From NCBI RefSeq assembly GCF_000769915.1, contig NZ_JRLV01000025.1, positions 1 to 57,583 on the forward strand: DNA of 57,583 nucleotides, given 5' to 3'. A program made the translations under genes and the position numbers. The notes under the pieces were generated by a model that ran no database searches, was not told where the DNA came from, and saw nothing but the letters and a program-made list of their open reading frames with translations. Positions 8,237 to 17,500 of this stretch are shown one piece after another (the stretch's first letter is position 1; every line of letters starts with the position of its first letter). The stretch is from Flavobacterium beibuense F44-8 (GTDB lineage: Bacteria > Bacteroidota > Bacteroidia > Flavobacteriales > Flavobacteriaceae).

Positions 8237-10426
8237 TTATCTTGTAAATAATAACTCTCTGTATTTAGTAAGTGTCCAAAGCTCATCGTCAACAAGAAGC
8301 TCCAGTTTGTCACAGTGCTTTCTTATAACATCAAAAAATGGTTTTACTTTATTACAGTAAGCAGCAGCCTGCTCTTCAGCAGTTTCAAGTGCATTTGCTT
8401 TTTTACGCTCTTCAGTCATTTCTTCAACTTTAGAGTTGATGCCTGAAATGTGCTCAGAGATTTCTTTGATAAGGAAAATTTGCTCTTTACCTATTTCCTC
8501 AAACTTGCTACCGAATATCTCTTTAAGACCTTTTACGTTCTCAATAAGAATGTTTTGGTAACGGATAGCTGTTGGGATTACGTGGTTACGTGCAATATCT
8601 CCAAGTACGCGTCCTTCAATCTGGATTTTCTTAGCATACTCTTCAAGTTCAATTTCATAACGTGCTTCAACCTCAACATGGTTCATTACGTTAAGCTCTT
8701 CAAATAATGCAAGTGCCTCTTTAGATACTCTTGCTTTAAGCGCTTCCGGAGTAGTTTTGTTGTTACTTAGTCCGCGTTTTGCAGCTTCCACTTCCCACTC
8801 GTCGCTGTAACCGTCACCTTCAAAAAGAATGTTTTTAGTTTCTTTGATGTACTCTCTTAATACGTTAAAGATAGCATCATCTTTCTTCATTTTCTTAGAA
8901 TCGATAAGCGCGTCAACTTCTTTTTTGAAGTCTTTAAGCTGCTTAGCAACGATTGCGTTAAGAACTGTCATTGAGTTAGCACAGTTAGAATTAGAACCTA
9001 CTGCTCTAAACTCAAATTTATTACCTGTAAAGGCAAACGGAGAAGTTCTGTTTCTGTCAGTATTATCAAGTAATACATCCGGAATTTTACCTACTACGTT
9101 AAGTTTAAGATCTGTTTTCTCTTCAGGAGAAAGTTTACCGTTAGATACACCTTCAAGTTCCTCAAGAACTTTTGTAAGCTGCTGACCAATGAATACAGAG
9201 ATAATTGCAGGAGGTGCCTCGTTAGCTCCAAGTCTGTGATCGTTTGACGCAGAAGCGATAGAAGCTCTTAGCAATTGCTCGTTTTGGTATACAGCCTTAA
9301 TAGTATTGATGAAGAAAGTAAGGAACTGTAGGTTGCTCATTGGCGTTTTACCAGGACCTAAAAGGTTTATTCCTGTATCTGTAGCAAGCGACCAGTTGTT
9401 GTGCTTACCACTACCGTTAACTCCCTGGAACGGCTTTTCATGGAAAAGTACTTTAAAGTCATGGCGTTCTGCAACTTTCTGCATTACATCCATTAGTAAT
9501 GAGTTGTGGTCTACAGCAAGGTTAGTTTCCTCAAATATAGGAGCAAGCTCAAACTGGTTTGGAGCTACCTCGTTGTGACGTGTTTTTACCGGTATACCTA
9601 AAAGCATACACTCGTTTTCAAGGTCTCTCATATAGTTAAGAACCCTTGTAGGGATAGAACCAAAATAGTGGTCTTCTAACTGCTGCCCTTTAGCAGAAGT
9701 ATGTCCTAAAAGTGTACGTCCGGTAAGTGTAATATCCGGTCTTGATGCAGCAAGAGCTTTATCAATAAGGAAATATTCCTGCTCCCACCCTAGAGTTGGA
9801 GTTACTTTCTTTACGTTTTTATCAAAGTAACGGCACACATCTGTAGCAGCTTCGTCTACGGCGTTAAGTGCACGTAATAATGGTGCTTTGTAATCCAGCG
9901 CCTCACCTGTGTAAGATACAAACACAGTTGGGATACATAATGTAGTACCAAAAATGAATGCCGGAGATGTTGGGTCCCATGCAGTATAACCACGAGCCTC
10001 AAACGTGTTACGAATACCACCGTTAGGGAAACTTGATGCATCCGGCTCCTGTTGTACAAGCTGAGTACCTGCAAATTTTTCGATTGGGTCACTACCGTCA
10101 AAAGATGTTTCAAAGAAAGCATCGTGCTTCTCTGCAGTAGTACCTGTTAATGGCTGAAACCAGTGAGTATAGTGAGTTACACCTTTAGAAAGAGCCCACT
10201 CTTTCATACCCATAGCTACATAATCAGCCAGTTTTCTATCAATCTTTGTTCCATACTGTACAGCTCCTTTTACTGCCTGGTATGCTTCAGACGTTAAAAA
10301 TTGACGCATTGCTTTGTCGTTAAACACATTGCTGCCGAAAATAGCAGACTTACGGTCCAGCTCTTCTACTTTAACCGGCTTTCTGCCCGCGGTTTCTTTT
10401 AAGGCCTGAAAACGAATTGTTGACAT
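8237..10426 (-). CDS. glnN: Glutamine synthetase type III
   Basis: 729 residues, the length of the GSIII family (about 700-730) rather than GSI (about 470). It makes glutamine from glutamate, ammonia and ATP in the cytosol. Visible signatures are an N-terminal GSIII extension (KSAIFGSNVFNDKAMRQFL), the metal-binding GWEQEYFLID, RHNEVAPNQFELAP, the loop GVNGSGKHNNWSL and RTSPFAFTGNKFEFR, plus the long helical C-terminal region (EISEHISGINSKVEEMTEE). The gene is single and has its own terminator. A TATATTTG -7 element lies at 10475-10468 and a CCCC/GGGG hairpin further upstream. High confidence. Confidence 0.95.
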   Translation of the reverse strand: MSTIRFQALKETAGRKPVKVEELDRKSAIFGSNVFNDKAMRQFLTSEAYQAVKGAVQYGTKIDRKLADYVAMGMKEWALSKGVTHYTHWFQPLTGTTAEKHDAFFETSFDGSDPIEKFAGTQLVQQEPDASSFPNGGIRNTFEARGYTAWDPTSPAFIFGTTLCIPTVFVSYTGEALDYKAPLLRALNAVDEAATDVCRYFDKNVKKVTPTLGWEQEYFLIDKALAASRPDITLTGRTLLGHTSAKGQQLEDHYFGSIPTRVLNYMRDLENECMLLGIPVKTRHNEVAPNQFELAPIFEETNLAVDHNSLLMDVMQKVAERHDFKVLFHEKPFQGVNGSGKHNNWSLATDTGINLLGPGKTPMSNLQFLTFFINTIKAVYQNEQLLRASIASASNDHRLGANEAPPAIISVFIGQQLTKVLEELEGVSNGKLSPEEKTDLKLNVVGKIPDVLLDNTDRNRTSPFAFTGNKFEFRAVGSNSNCANSMTVLNAIVAKQLKDFKKEVDALIDSKKMKKDDAIFNVLREYIKETKNILFEGDGYSDEWEVEAAKRGLSNNKTTPEALKARVSKEALALFEELNVMNHVEVEARYEIELEEYAKKIQIEGRVLGDIARNHVIPTAIRYQNILIENVKGLKEIFGSKFEEIGKEQIFLIKEISEHISGINSKVEEMTEERKKANALETAEEQAAAYCNKVKPFFDVIRKHCDKLELLVDDELWTLTKYRELLFTR

Positions 10427-10782
10427 GAAACTAATTTTTTAAGTTATTAATGATATTAAAATCGATGCAAATATATGAATTTTTGAATTCAAATATTAAG
10501 GTACCCCTATTTTTTAGGGGGTATAATTCTTAAATTTTATCAACTACACAAAAATAACCCCTAAAATAAAAATACCAACTTCTAAATTTCGCATTTCCAC
10601 AACATTTATTTAACTTTATATTGAATTTTTCTCAAAGAATTTCTTACATCCGTTAACTAAATTTTAAAATACTCAAAGTATTGTTAATTGTGTTAAATAT
10701 TCTCTAAGCAAAACCCTACCTGAAACGAGAATGTGGTAATTTTAGGCTATTCAAGTTTTAATAACCTAAATATATAAAAAAA
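10427..10782. promoter_or_regulatory. Divergent intergenic region between glnN and the YtxH gene
   Basis: 356 bases without a gene. It holds the glnN -7 element TATATTTG (minus strand, 10475-10468; a TTG lies 14 bases further up, closer than usual). It also holds a hairpin ACCCCTA-TTTTT-TAGGGGGT at 10503-10522 and a second ACCCCTA copy near 10555. The rest is AT-rich. Regulation by nitrogen is only a guess. Confidence 0.45.
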
Positions 10783-11043
10783 ATGAACAGGAAAATTGTA
10801 GTAGGAGTTACAGCAGGTGCCGTAGCCTTAGCAGGAGCAGCTTTATATTTTGCAAAAAGAAGAAATGACAGGAAAAAATTTGAAGCAAACGCCGCAGAAG
10901 CTAAAGAACAGTTTAAAGGTAAACTAAACGAACTGCAGCGCAAAGCCGGTAAAGAACTTAAAAGTGCTGCAAACGATGCCAAAGAAGCTGTAAACAGCGC
11001 TAAAGAAAGAGCGAATGACTGGGTAAGCAATGCCCAGGCATAG
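10783..11043 (+). CDS. YtxH-like small membrane protein
   Basis: 86 residues. There is one N-terminal membrane segment (VVGVTAGAVALAGAALYFA) with a glycine/alanine-rich face, followed by RKRR-type positive residues. A highly charged Lys/Glu/Ala helix follows (KFEANAAEAKEQFKGKLNEL to KERANDWVSNAQA), the YtxH-like architecture associated with stress proteins. The C-terminal helix should lie in the cytoplasm by the positive-inside rule. It is monocistronic, with a strong terminator just after it. The exact role is unknown. Confidence 0.8.
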   Translation: MNRKIVVGVTAGAVALAGAALYFAKRRNDRKKFEANAAEAKEQFKGKLNELQRKAGKELKSAANDAKEAVNSAKERANDWVSNAQA

Positions 11044-11077
11044 AGTTAAGGAATCCCTTATAATTCATAAACACTCT

Positions 11078-11110
11078 AAAACCGGTTATAAATAATTTAT
11101 AACCGGTTTT
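11078..11110 (+). terminator. Terminator after the YtxH gene
   Basis: Perfect 15 bp arms AAAACCGGTTATAAA / TTTATAACCGGTTTT around a TAA loop, ending in T-rich sequence. Confidence 0.92.
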
Positions 11111-11157
11111 TAAATCTATTTAATTAATAAGCTAAACCCACATAAAAAGACCGTGTC

Positions 11158-13509
11158 ATGAAAAACAGGAAAAATGCAGGAGATAAGTACAAACCCCTTA
11201 TTGTAGAACAGTTGATAAAGGATAACGACATTAACCGTCCGTTACCCGAAATTACAGTAATTACCACTTACCCTCCAAGACAGTGCGGTATAGCAACCTA
11301 TTCTGAAGATCTTATTAAAGCTCTTAACAACCAGTATGTAGATTCTTTTTCCATAAAGATATGTGCACTTGAAAACAAAAATGAAAAGCATACTTACACC
11401 AATCCGGATGTAAAATATACATTGGATACCTCCCAACCCGAATCGTACACCAAACTGGCAAAAACCCTTAATGAGGATGCCAATGTAAAAATAGTAATGA
11501 TACAGCATGAGTTTGGGCTGTTTGCCGAAACCAGCGACACCTTCAACACATTTATAGATGAGCTTGAAAAACCGCTTACTGTTGTATTCCATACGGTATT
11601 ACCAAATCCTGACGAGGCTTTTAAAGCCAACGTGCAGCATATACTTAACCGTGTGGATTCGCTTATTGTAATGACTAACAACGCTGCTGATATACTGGTG
11701 CGCGACTATATAATAGACCGTAACCTAATTACGGTTATCCCACACGGTACTCACCTGGTACCTCACAGGGAGAAAAACGAACTGAAAGAAAAATACGGCT
11801 TTAAAGGAAAAACCATACTTTCTACCTTCGGGCTGCTTAGCTCAGGGAAAAGTATAGAAACAACACTTGAAGCACTGCCCGAAGTGGTAGCTCAAAACCC
11901 TAATGTGCTTTTCCTTATTATAGGTAAAACCCACCCTACCGTATTTTTACACGAAGGCGAAAGCTACCGCAATAGTCTTATCAAAAAAATAAACGAACTG
12001 AACCTGCAGGATAACGTAACCTTTATTAATAAGTATGTTCCGTTAAACGAACTGCTAGAGTACCTGCAAATGACCGATGTGTACCTGTTTACTTCTAAAG
12101 ACCCTAATCAGGCGGTAAGCGGTACTTTCTCTTATGCTTTAAGTTGCGGATGCGCCATTGTATCTACACCAATTCCACATGCACAGGAGGTGCTTGCCGG
12201 AGAAACAGGTATTACGTTTGACTTTGGAGATTCCGATCAGTTAGCCAAAGCGATTAACCGCTTACTGGGAGATGATACTCTTCGCCAAACTATGGTACTT
12301 AACGGACTGCATAAAATAATCCATACTGCCTGGGAAAACTCAGCTGAAGATCATGCCCGACTAATACAAAAAACAGTGGGAAACGGAATGAAACTCCAGT
12401 ACAGGAATCCCCGGGTAAACCTGAATCATATTAAGAATATGACTACTGATTTCGGGATGCTACAGTTTTCCAAACTAAACAAACCCGATCCCGATTCGGG
12501 ATATACGCTTGATGATAATGCTCGTGCCCTTATAGCCATGTGTCAGTATTACAAACAGTTTAAGGACGACAGTGTAATACCATATATTAATACATACCTT
12601 AATTTTATTGAGTATTGCCAAAGCAAGGACGGACGCTTTTTTAATTATGTAGACTTTAATAAAAATATTACCTCCCAAAATAACAATGAGAACCTGGAAG
12701 ATTGTTCCGGCAGAGCCATGTGGGCTTTAGGCTACCTTATATCGATAGCCAACTTATTACCTGACGAATTAGGAGAACGTGCCGAAGCAGCTTTTCATCG
12801 TTCGTTATCGCTTACCAAAAACATTTATTCTACCAGAGCAATGGCTTTTGTAATTAAAGGTTTGTATTACTACAACAGGCGTGTAAAGGACGAAGACACC
12901 ATTATATACATAAAACTGTTTGCCGACAGGTTGGTACAAATGTACAGGCATGAAAACGAAGAGAACTGGCAATGGTTTGAAAGCTACTTAACCTATGCCA
13001 ACAGTGTACTCCCCGAAGCGCTGTTGCTTTGCTACACTATTACCGGCGACGAAACGTATCGTGATATAGCACGCGAAGCTTTTGACTTTTTACTGGATGT
13101 GATTTTTGACGAACATTCCATTAAAGTAATATCAAACGACGGCTGGCACTTTAAAGGCGAAGCAAAAAACCGCTACGGCGAACAACCTATCGATGTGGCT
13201 TATACCATACTTGCACTACGTAAGTTTCACGATATATTTAAAGACGAAAAATACCTATCCAAAATGGAAATGGCCTTTAACTGGTTTTTAGGTAACAACC
13301 ATTTGCATCAAATTATTTACAACCCGTGTACGGGAGGGTGTTTTGACGGACTTGAACAACATAACGTAAACCTTAATCAGGGAGCAGAATCAAGCATTAG
13401 CTACCTCATGGCAAGGCTTACCATTACAAGATACTTTGGCAATCCTAACGAAGTGTATTTCAGAAGGAAACTAAAAAATATTATTACGCGCCATTTAGAG
13501 AAATTCTAA
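11158..13509 (+). CDS. GT4 glycosyltransferase fused to an alpha/alpha-barrel-like domain
   Basis: 783 residues. Residues about 35-410 are a GT-B glycosyltransferase of family 4: TTYPPRQCGIATYSEDL at the N-terminus, IQHEFGLFAE, VIPHGTHL, and the donor-binding region SGTFSYALSCGCAIVSTP at about 320-338, whose usual E-x7-E is not obvious. Residues about 420-783 (DFGMLQFSKLNKPDPDSGYT, LDDNARALIAM, CSGRAMWALGYL, WHFKGE, QPIDVAYTILAL) look like a helical (alpha/alpha)6 barrel seen in bacterial glycan enzymes. No signal peptide is present, so it is cytosolic. Similar fusions in Bacteroidota often sit by mannoside phosphorylases; none is seen here. The GTG at 11154 is not used: the ATG at 11158 begins the conserved protein. 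The substrate is unknown. Confidence 0.85.
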   Translation: MKNRKNAGDKYKPLIVEQLIKDNDINRPLPEITVITTYPPRQCGIATYSEDLIKALNNQYVDSFSIKICALENKNEKHTYTNPDVKYTLDTSQPESYTKLAKTLNEDANVKIVMIQHEFGLFAETSDTFNTFIDELEKPLTVVFHTVLPNPDEAFKANVQHILNRVDSLIVMTNNAADILVRDYIIDRNLITVIPHGTHLVPHREKNELKEKYGFKGKTILSTFGLLSSGKSIETTLEALPEVVAQNPNVLFLIIGKTHPTVFLHEGESYRNSLIKKINELNLQDNVTFINKYVPLNELLEYLQMTDVYLFTSKDPNQAVSGTFSYALSCGCAIVSTPIPHAQEVLAGETGITFDFGDSDQLAKAINRLLGDDTLRQTMVLNGLHKIIHTAWENSAEDHARLIQKTVGNGMKLQYRNPRVNLNHIKNMTTDFGMLQFSKLNKPDPDSGYTLDDNARALIAMCQYYKQFKDDSVIPYINTYLNFIEYCQSKDGRFFNYVDFNKNITSQNNNENLEDCSGRAMWALGYLISIANLLPDELGERAEAAFHRSLSLTKNIYSTRAMAFVIKGLYYYNRRVKDEDTIIYIKLFADRLVQMYRHENEENWQWFESYLTYANSVLPEALLLCYTITGDETYRDIAREAFDFLLDVIFDEHSIKVISNDGWHFKGEAKNRYGEQPIDVAYTILALRKFHDIFKDEKYLSKMEMAFNWFLGNNHLHQIIYNPCTGGCFDGLEQHNVNLNQGAESSISYLMARLTITRYFGNPNEVYFRRKLKNIITRHLEKF

Positions 13510-13529
13510 TTCCGTTTTTTATAAACACT

Positions 13530-13552
13530 GAAGCAGGCCATTGGCCTGCTTC
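13530..13552 (+). terminator. Terminator after the glycosyltransferase gene
   Basis: GAAGCAGGCCA / TTGGCCTGCTTC inverted repeat followed by TTTTTT. Confidence 0.92.
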
Positions 13553-13578
13553 TTTTTTATATTGTTATGTACACCAAA

Positions 13579-14106
13579 TTATTTTTTTGGCTGTAGGGTT
13601 TTAATATTACTTTCGTCAACATTAAACTCTTTAATTACGTTGTTATAATCTGTAAGGTCAATTCTTGCAGAGTTATCGTACCCCGGTATGATAACTACCC
13701 TGAAAACCTGATTTTGTAAAAAGTTTGGATCAGTACCTAAATCATAATTTGCTCCCATATAGAAAACAATATCGTTACGGGTAAAATCAAAGTCAAACTC
13801 TACATAATCACCATTATCATAGTAAAGTGTTTTAGGAATCATTTCCCATACATCGCTACCGTTAACTACATCTTTTAAACGGTATACCAAAATCATATCT
13901 GCAGGATATAAAGCAGGATTTAATTCGTAAAAAGAAGTATAGTAACCTGTATTGGCATCAAATGAGAATGTTGCCTGGTTTACTTCAAATACCTCAGCTT
14001 CAAAATAATTATCTGTATTGTTATATACCACATCCGGATCGTCATCAACACACGACGACAATGTAAAGAGGCTCACTACGCTTAAAAGTAAAAATATCTT
14101 TTTCAT
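13579..14106 (-). CDS. Hypothetical lipoprotein
   Basis: 175 residues from the ATG at 14106; upstream in-frame codons would add 38 residues that lack signal-peptide character. The N-terminus MKKIFLLLSVVSLFTLSSC is a lipoprotein signal with lipobox LSSC, followed by VDDDP. Aspartates just after the Cys are common in surface-exposed Bacteroidota lipoproteins. The mature part is acidic and Tyr/Asp/Asn rich with no recognised domain; it reads like an all-beta fold. It ends close to the glycosyltransferase terminator on the opposite strand. Confidence 0.8.
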   Translation of the reverse strand: MKKIFLLLSVVSLFTLSSCVDDDPDVVYNNTDNYFEAEVFEVNQATFSFDANTGYYTSFYELNPALYPADMILVYRLKDVVNGSDVWEMIPKTLYYDNGDYVEFDFDFTRNDIVFYMGANYDLGTDPNFLQNQVFRVVIIPGYDNSARIDLTDYNNVIKEFNVDESNIKTLQPKK

Positions 14107-14196
14107 AATGTTAAAAGTTTTATTGTTTATAAAGATATTTCCAAAAACTGAACCAAAAAATATTTTCACAGGAAAATTCATGAAAAAAAAATTAAA

Positions 14197-14204
14197 TACC
14201 TTTG
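14197..14204 (+). promoter_or_regulatory. -7 element TACCTTTG before the DUF1543 gene
   Basis: Exact TAnnTTTG match ending only 7 bases before the ATG at 14212, which would give a leaderless or near-leaderless transcript. No TTG is seen at the usual -33 spacing, so the call is tentative. Confidence 0.45.
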
Positions 14205-14211
14205 TATCAGT

Positions 14212-14763
14212 ATGGAACAAAAACTACGATTATTCAAGGTATTACTGGGCTGCACGCCTAACAGACGTTTAACAGAACAACATGATATTTTTTTTGGAAT
14301 AGGCACTTCAATCGAGTCCCTTATTCCAGATATGTATACTTTTTGGCCCGATGGCGGAAGGCTTCATGTTGACTCTTGGAGAGAGGTTACACACGTAGGG
14401 GAATATGAGATTTCCATTACCAAAAAACAGAATAACAGCAATGCCAAAAAACTGTTTTTTATAAACCTTGGCGGATACAAACCGGGCGATTTTGAAGAGT
14501 ATCATTACAAAACCCTAATAGTAGCACAAACTATGGGAGAAGCTGTAAAAGCAGTTAAACAAACTACCTTTTACAAACACTGTGGCTTTAAAGGAGCCGA
14601 ATCGCACGTGGATGACAAATATGCTCTTGATATTGACGATGCTTATAACGTAGCCGATATACTTTTACCCAAGTATAAAGAGCAATACAGTTTTAACATT
14701 ACAAAAACAGCCCATCCTGTAGAAGATGAGCTGCATATAGGGTATTTGAAGTTAAATGTATAA
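14212..14763 (+). CDS. DUF1543 domain protein
   Basis: 183 residues. The segments LRLFKVLLGCTPNRRLTEQHDIFFGIG, MYTFWPDGGRLHVDSWREV and FFINLGGYKPGDFEEYHYK match the DUF1543 family, cytosolic proteins of unknown function with a repeated fold. No signal peptide is seen. It is convergent with the TPR kinase-like gene, with one base between the two stop codons and no terminator in the gap. The ATG at 14212 lies right behind a TAnnTTTG element. Confidence 0.85.
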   Translation: MEQKLRLFKVLLGCTPNRRLTEQHDIFFGIGTSIESLIPDMYTFWPDGGRLHVDSWREVTHVGEYEISITKKQNNSNAKKLFFINLGGYKPGDFEEYHYKTLIVAQTMGEAVKAVKQTTFYKHCGFKGAESHVDDKYALDIDDAYNVADILLPKYKEQYSFNITKTAHPVEDELHIGYLKLNV

Positions 14764-14764
14764 C

Positions 14765-16558
14765 CTACACTTTCTTCATTGATTTCCTGATTTGTTTGTT
14801 GATTGGGATAATCATTTTCACCATAGTACCCCAACCCTGTTCGGCATCTACTTTCATAATGCCGCCAATGCTTACAATGTGGTTTTCCATTGTTTTCTTG
14901 CTAGCCTCGTTACGATCGGTACCGGCACCGTTATCTTTAATAGATACCATTAGCCTTGTACCCGAGAACGACATACCAAAAAATACTTTTGATGCCTGCG
15001 GATCTTCGGCAATAGCCTCAAGGCTTTCCTTAATTGCAGCAGTTAACTCACGCTGACTCTCCTTCACGATAGTATTTGTAGAAGGCTTATCGGGCATTGA
15101 GAACAATACCTCAACAGGACTATCCTTAAAGTAATCGGTTACATATTCCTGAGTATTTGTAATATAGTTAGAAAGCGTAGTAGACCTCGGAGTTAATAAC
15201 CAAACAAGATCCCTAATATTCTCTTCCAGTTTTTTGGTAGTATCCTGCATGGCTTCTCCACTACTCTTAATAGTAGGCATACCATGAGTTTTCTCTACGA
15301 TAGATTCACTAAGGTAATTGATTTTAGAAAGTTTAGAGTCAAGATCAGAGTGTATATCCTGAACCATACGAAGGCGCTCCTGCCTTTCGGTTTCATGATT
15401 CATTCTTTCCTCTCTCAGTTTCTCTTTAAGCTGTTGTTTTCTTTTCCAAAACCAGCCTATAACTAACAATACTATTATAGAGCATACACCTATAATTATA
15501 ATACGTGTACGTTTTGTAGCTTCATATTCTGCTCGGCTAATACTATCACCCGAAGAAACACCTTCCTGCTCCCCGCCGTCAGTACCAAGCAGCCTTGACT
15601 CGTTTTCATCACGCTGTTTTTTGTACTTTGACTGTAGTGTTTGTAATGCTTGTGCATGTTTTGCGGTTACTAAACTATCTTTTTTCTGTTCGTACAATTT
15701 ATGATAACGAATAGACTCAGGGTACTGCTTAAGCTTCTCGTAAGCAATTGCCATACCCAGGCATGATGAAATGATAACCTCATTATCTTTAATAGACGAA
15801 GCATCAAGGTATGCCTGTTCATAAAGGCGTAACGACTCACTGTAATCGTCATTGAGTGCATGTACCTTCCCTAAGTCACTTAGTGTAGCAGCCACATTTT
15901 TTCTGTCGTCAAGTCCGGCAAAATAGCCCAGTGCCTCCTTGTAGTTTAATATTGACTGTACATAATCGGTTTTCTTTCTGTAAGCATTACCCATTTTGCT
16001 AAGGGTATGCCCTGCCTCACTGTTTTTACCTCTTGCACGATAAATGGCAAGAGCCCTGCTGTAAGCATCAAGAGCCGGTTCCGGCTTATCCTGAAGCTCA
16101 TATACTTCGCCAAGCTCCACAAGAACCTCGGCTTCAAGCACCTCATTATTTAATTGCTTTGCTTCCTTAATAGCATAGGTGTAGTACTGAACCGAAAGAC
16201 CATAGTCTTCCTCACCGGCATACAGTTCTCCAAGTTCTTTTGATGCTTTTATAATAGCGTTTCCGTCCTTAAGTGTCTTTGCATGGCTTAAGGATAGTAA
16301 GTAGTTCTTTGTAGCCAGTTTGGGTTGATCGGCTTTATGATAAGCTTCTCCTAAACCTGCATATGCTTTAATAAGCGTTACTTTATCTTCAGATTCTGCT
16401 GCTAAAGAAACACTTTGTTTCAGAGACTCAACCGCCTCCACATATTGGTTTTGGGAATTTTGTTTCATTCCCTGATTTAGGAAATAGTCGGCATTCTCTT
16501 CCTGTGCGTGGCATAGGAGTCCGAACAATAGCACTAAAATCGGTAGGGTTTTCTTCAT
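14765..16558 (-). CDS. TPR-containing histidine-kinase-like membrane protein (degenerate ATPase)
   Basis: 597 residues: signal peptide (MKKTLPILVLLFGLLCHAQ), a sensor region of about six tetratricopeptide repeats (about 25-310; for example AGLGEAYHKADQPKLATKNY, LSDLGKVHALNDDYSESLRL), a membrane segment at about 352-372 (IIIIGVCSIIVLLVIGWFW), a coiled coil, then a DHp-like helix with QDIHSDLDSKLSK at about 404 and an HATPase_c-like domain. The G1-type motif KDNGAGTD is kept at about 542. The N-box region (AIKESLEAIAEDP, about 510) lacks the conserved Asn, so ATP use is doubtful. No response regulator is adjacent. It resembles the TPR-LytS/NarX-type sensors of Bacteroidota. Confidence 0.8.
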   Translation of the reverse strand: MKKTLPILVLLFGLLCHAQEENADYFLNQGMKQNSQNQYVEAVESLKQSVSLAAESEDKVTLIKAYAGLGEAYHKADQPKLATKNYLLSLSHAKTLKDGNAIIKASKELGELYAGEEDYGLSVQYYTYAIKEAKQLNNEVLEAEVLVELGEVYELQDKPEPALDAYSRALAIYRARGKNSEAGHTLSKMGNAYRKKTDYVQSILNYKEALGYFAGLDDRKNVAATLSDLGKVHALNDDYSESLRLYEQAYLDASSIKDNEVIISSCLGMAIAYEKLKQYPESIRYHKLYEQKKDSLVTAKHAQALQTLQSKYKKQRDENESRLLGTDGGEQEGVSSGDSISRAEYEATKRTRIIIIGVCSIIVLLVIGWFWKRKQQLKEKLREERMNHETERQERLRMVQDIHSDLDSKLSKINYLSESIVEKTHGMPTIKSSGEAMQDTTKKLEENIRDLVWLLTPRSTTLSNYITNTQEYVTDYFKDSPVEVLFSMPDKPSTNTIVKESQRELTAAIKESLEAIAEDPQASKVFFGMSFSGTRLMVSIKDNGAGTDRNEASKKTMENHIVSIGGIMKVDAEQGWGTMVKMIIPINKQIRKSMKKV

Positions 16559-17077
16559 TAAAATTTTTGATTGGGCTTAGCAAAAATAGAAAATATCTTA
16601 GTGCAATATAAACAAAATGTTAATTTATAACGTATTCTTAAAATACTTTTATTTTGAAGGCAAATCATTTTTTTAAGAAATTTCTCCCAGATAATTATAT
16701 TCAGGTAGAATTATTCCTACATTTATTTTACGGATTCCCGTAAAAACACTTACTATTCAACGATTTCCAATTTACAGGAAAATCAACTTATTTTTTTTTG
16801 TAGAATTATTCGTAAGAATAAAATCAAAATATTTGATTAGCTTAAATTGCAAATCCTCAAAAAACAGAATGATTTTAAATTAGGAAATAACAAATGCGAT
16901 TGCTTATAAAATCTAAATACATGTTGAGATATTTGAAGTATTCACAGACAAAAAAGTAACAACACTATAGCAGTTATTAAGCTGTTACAATAATTCCATA
17001 GCCTATTAAGCTATTAATAGGTCATAAATCAAAATATCAATGCTGCGGGGAGACATTGTTAGATGCAACAAATTAAA
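16559..17077. other. AT-rich gene-free stretch with palindromes
   Basis: 519 bases with no supportable gene. It contains two perfect hairpins: TTTTACGG-ATTC-CCGTAAAA (16726-16745) and CCTATTAA-GCTA-TTAATAGG (17002-17021). It also has a near-repeated string gtagaattattc(c/g)ta at about 16705 and 16801, and a repeated TATTAAGCT at about 16975 and 17004. It is downstream of the 17078 gene and upstream of the TPR kinase gene, both on the minus strand. Neither hairpin has a clear U-tract. Confidence 0.5.
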
Positions 17078-17500
17078 CTATGAAAACCAGTTACCCCAAA
17101 AAGGCGGTGGATTATTTAATTCACCTAATATTATCACAAAAATTAAAAATCCGAATATTGAAATAATTATATAAAGCAAAGAAAGGACTATCAACCTTTT
17201 CTTTTTGCTTCTATCATGATTTAAAGCATCCCCTATTTGGATAACATTAACAAATTTATTGTATCTAATAAAATTAATTAATAAGATGGGGATCAAAACA
17301 AACAATCCGTTCCATTTACTTTCAAAAATAGAAATCTTATAAATTTCCTGTATTGAAATTAAAATTACAATTATGTTACAGGAAACACACAATGATGTTA
17401 AAACCTGTGCCGAAAATTCGTTCAAATCTTTCTCATATCTATTATAGATTTTATAACAAGTATAGTAGACTATATCTATAAAATATACTTTCTTATCCAT
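17078..17500 (-). CDS. Hypothetical multi-pass membrane protein
   Basis: 140 residues with about four hydrophobic segments: SLCVSCNIIVILISI, GLFVLIPILLINFI, LIVLSLLYIIISIFG and FGFLIFVIILGEL (the last two contiguous). A basic loop DRSKKKR lies before the third. It ends in NNPPPFWGNWFS. No family is recognised. Its ATG lies inside the last codons of the broken gene at 17493-17796, an 8-base overlap that suggests former translational coupling. AT-rich. Confidence 0.65.
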   Translation of the reverse strand: MDKKVYFIDIVYYTCYKIYNRYEKDLNEFSAQVLTSLCVSCNIIVILISIQEIYKISIFESKWNGLFVLIPILLINFIRYNKFVNVIQIGDALNHDRSKKKRLIVLSLLYIIISIFGFLIFVIILGELNNPPPFWGNWFS

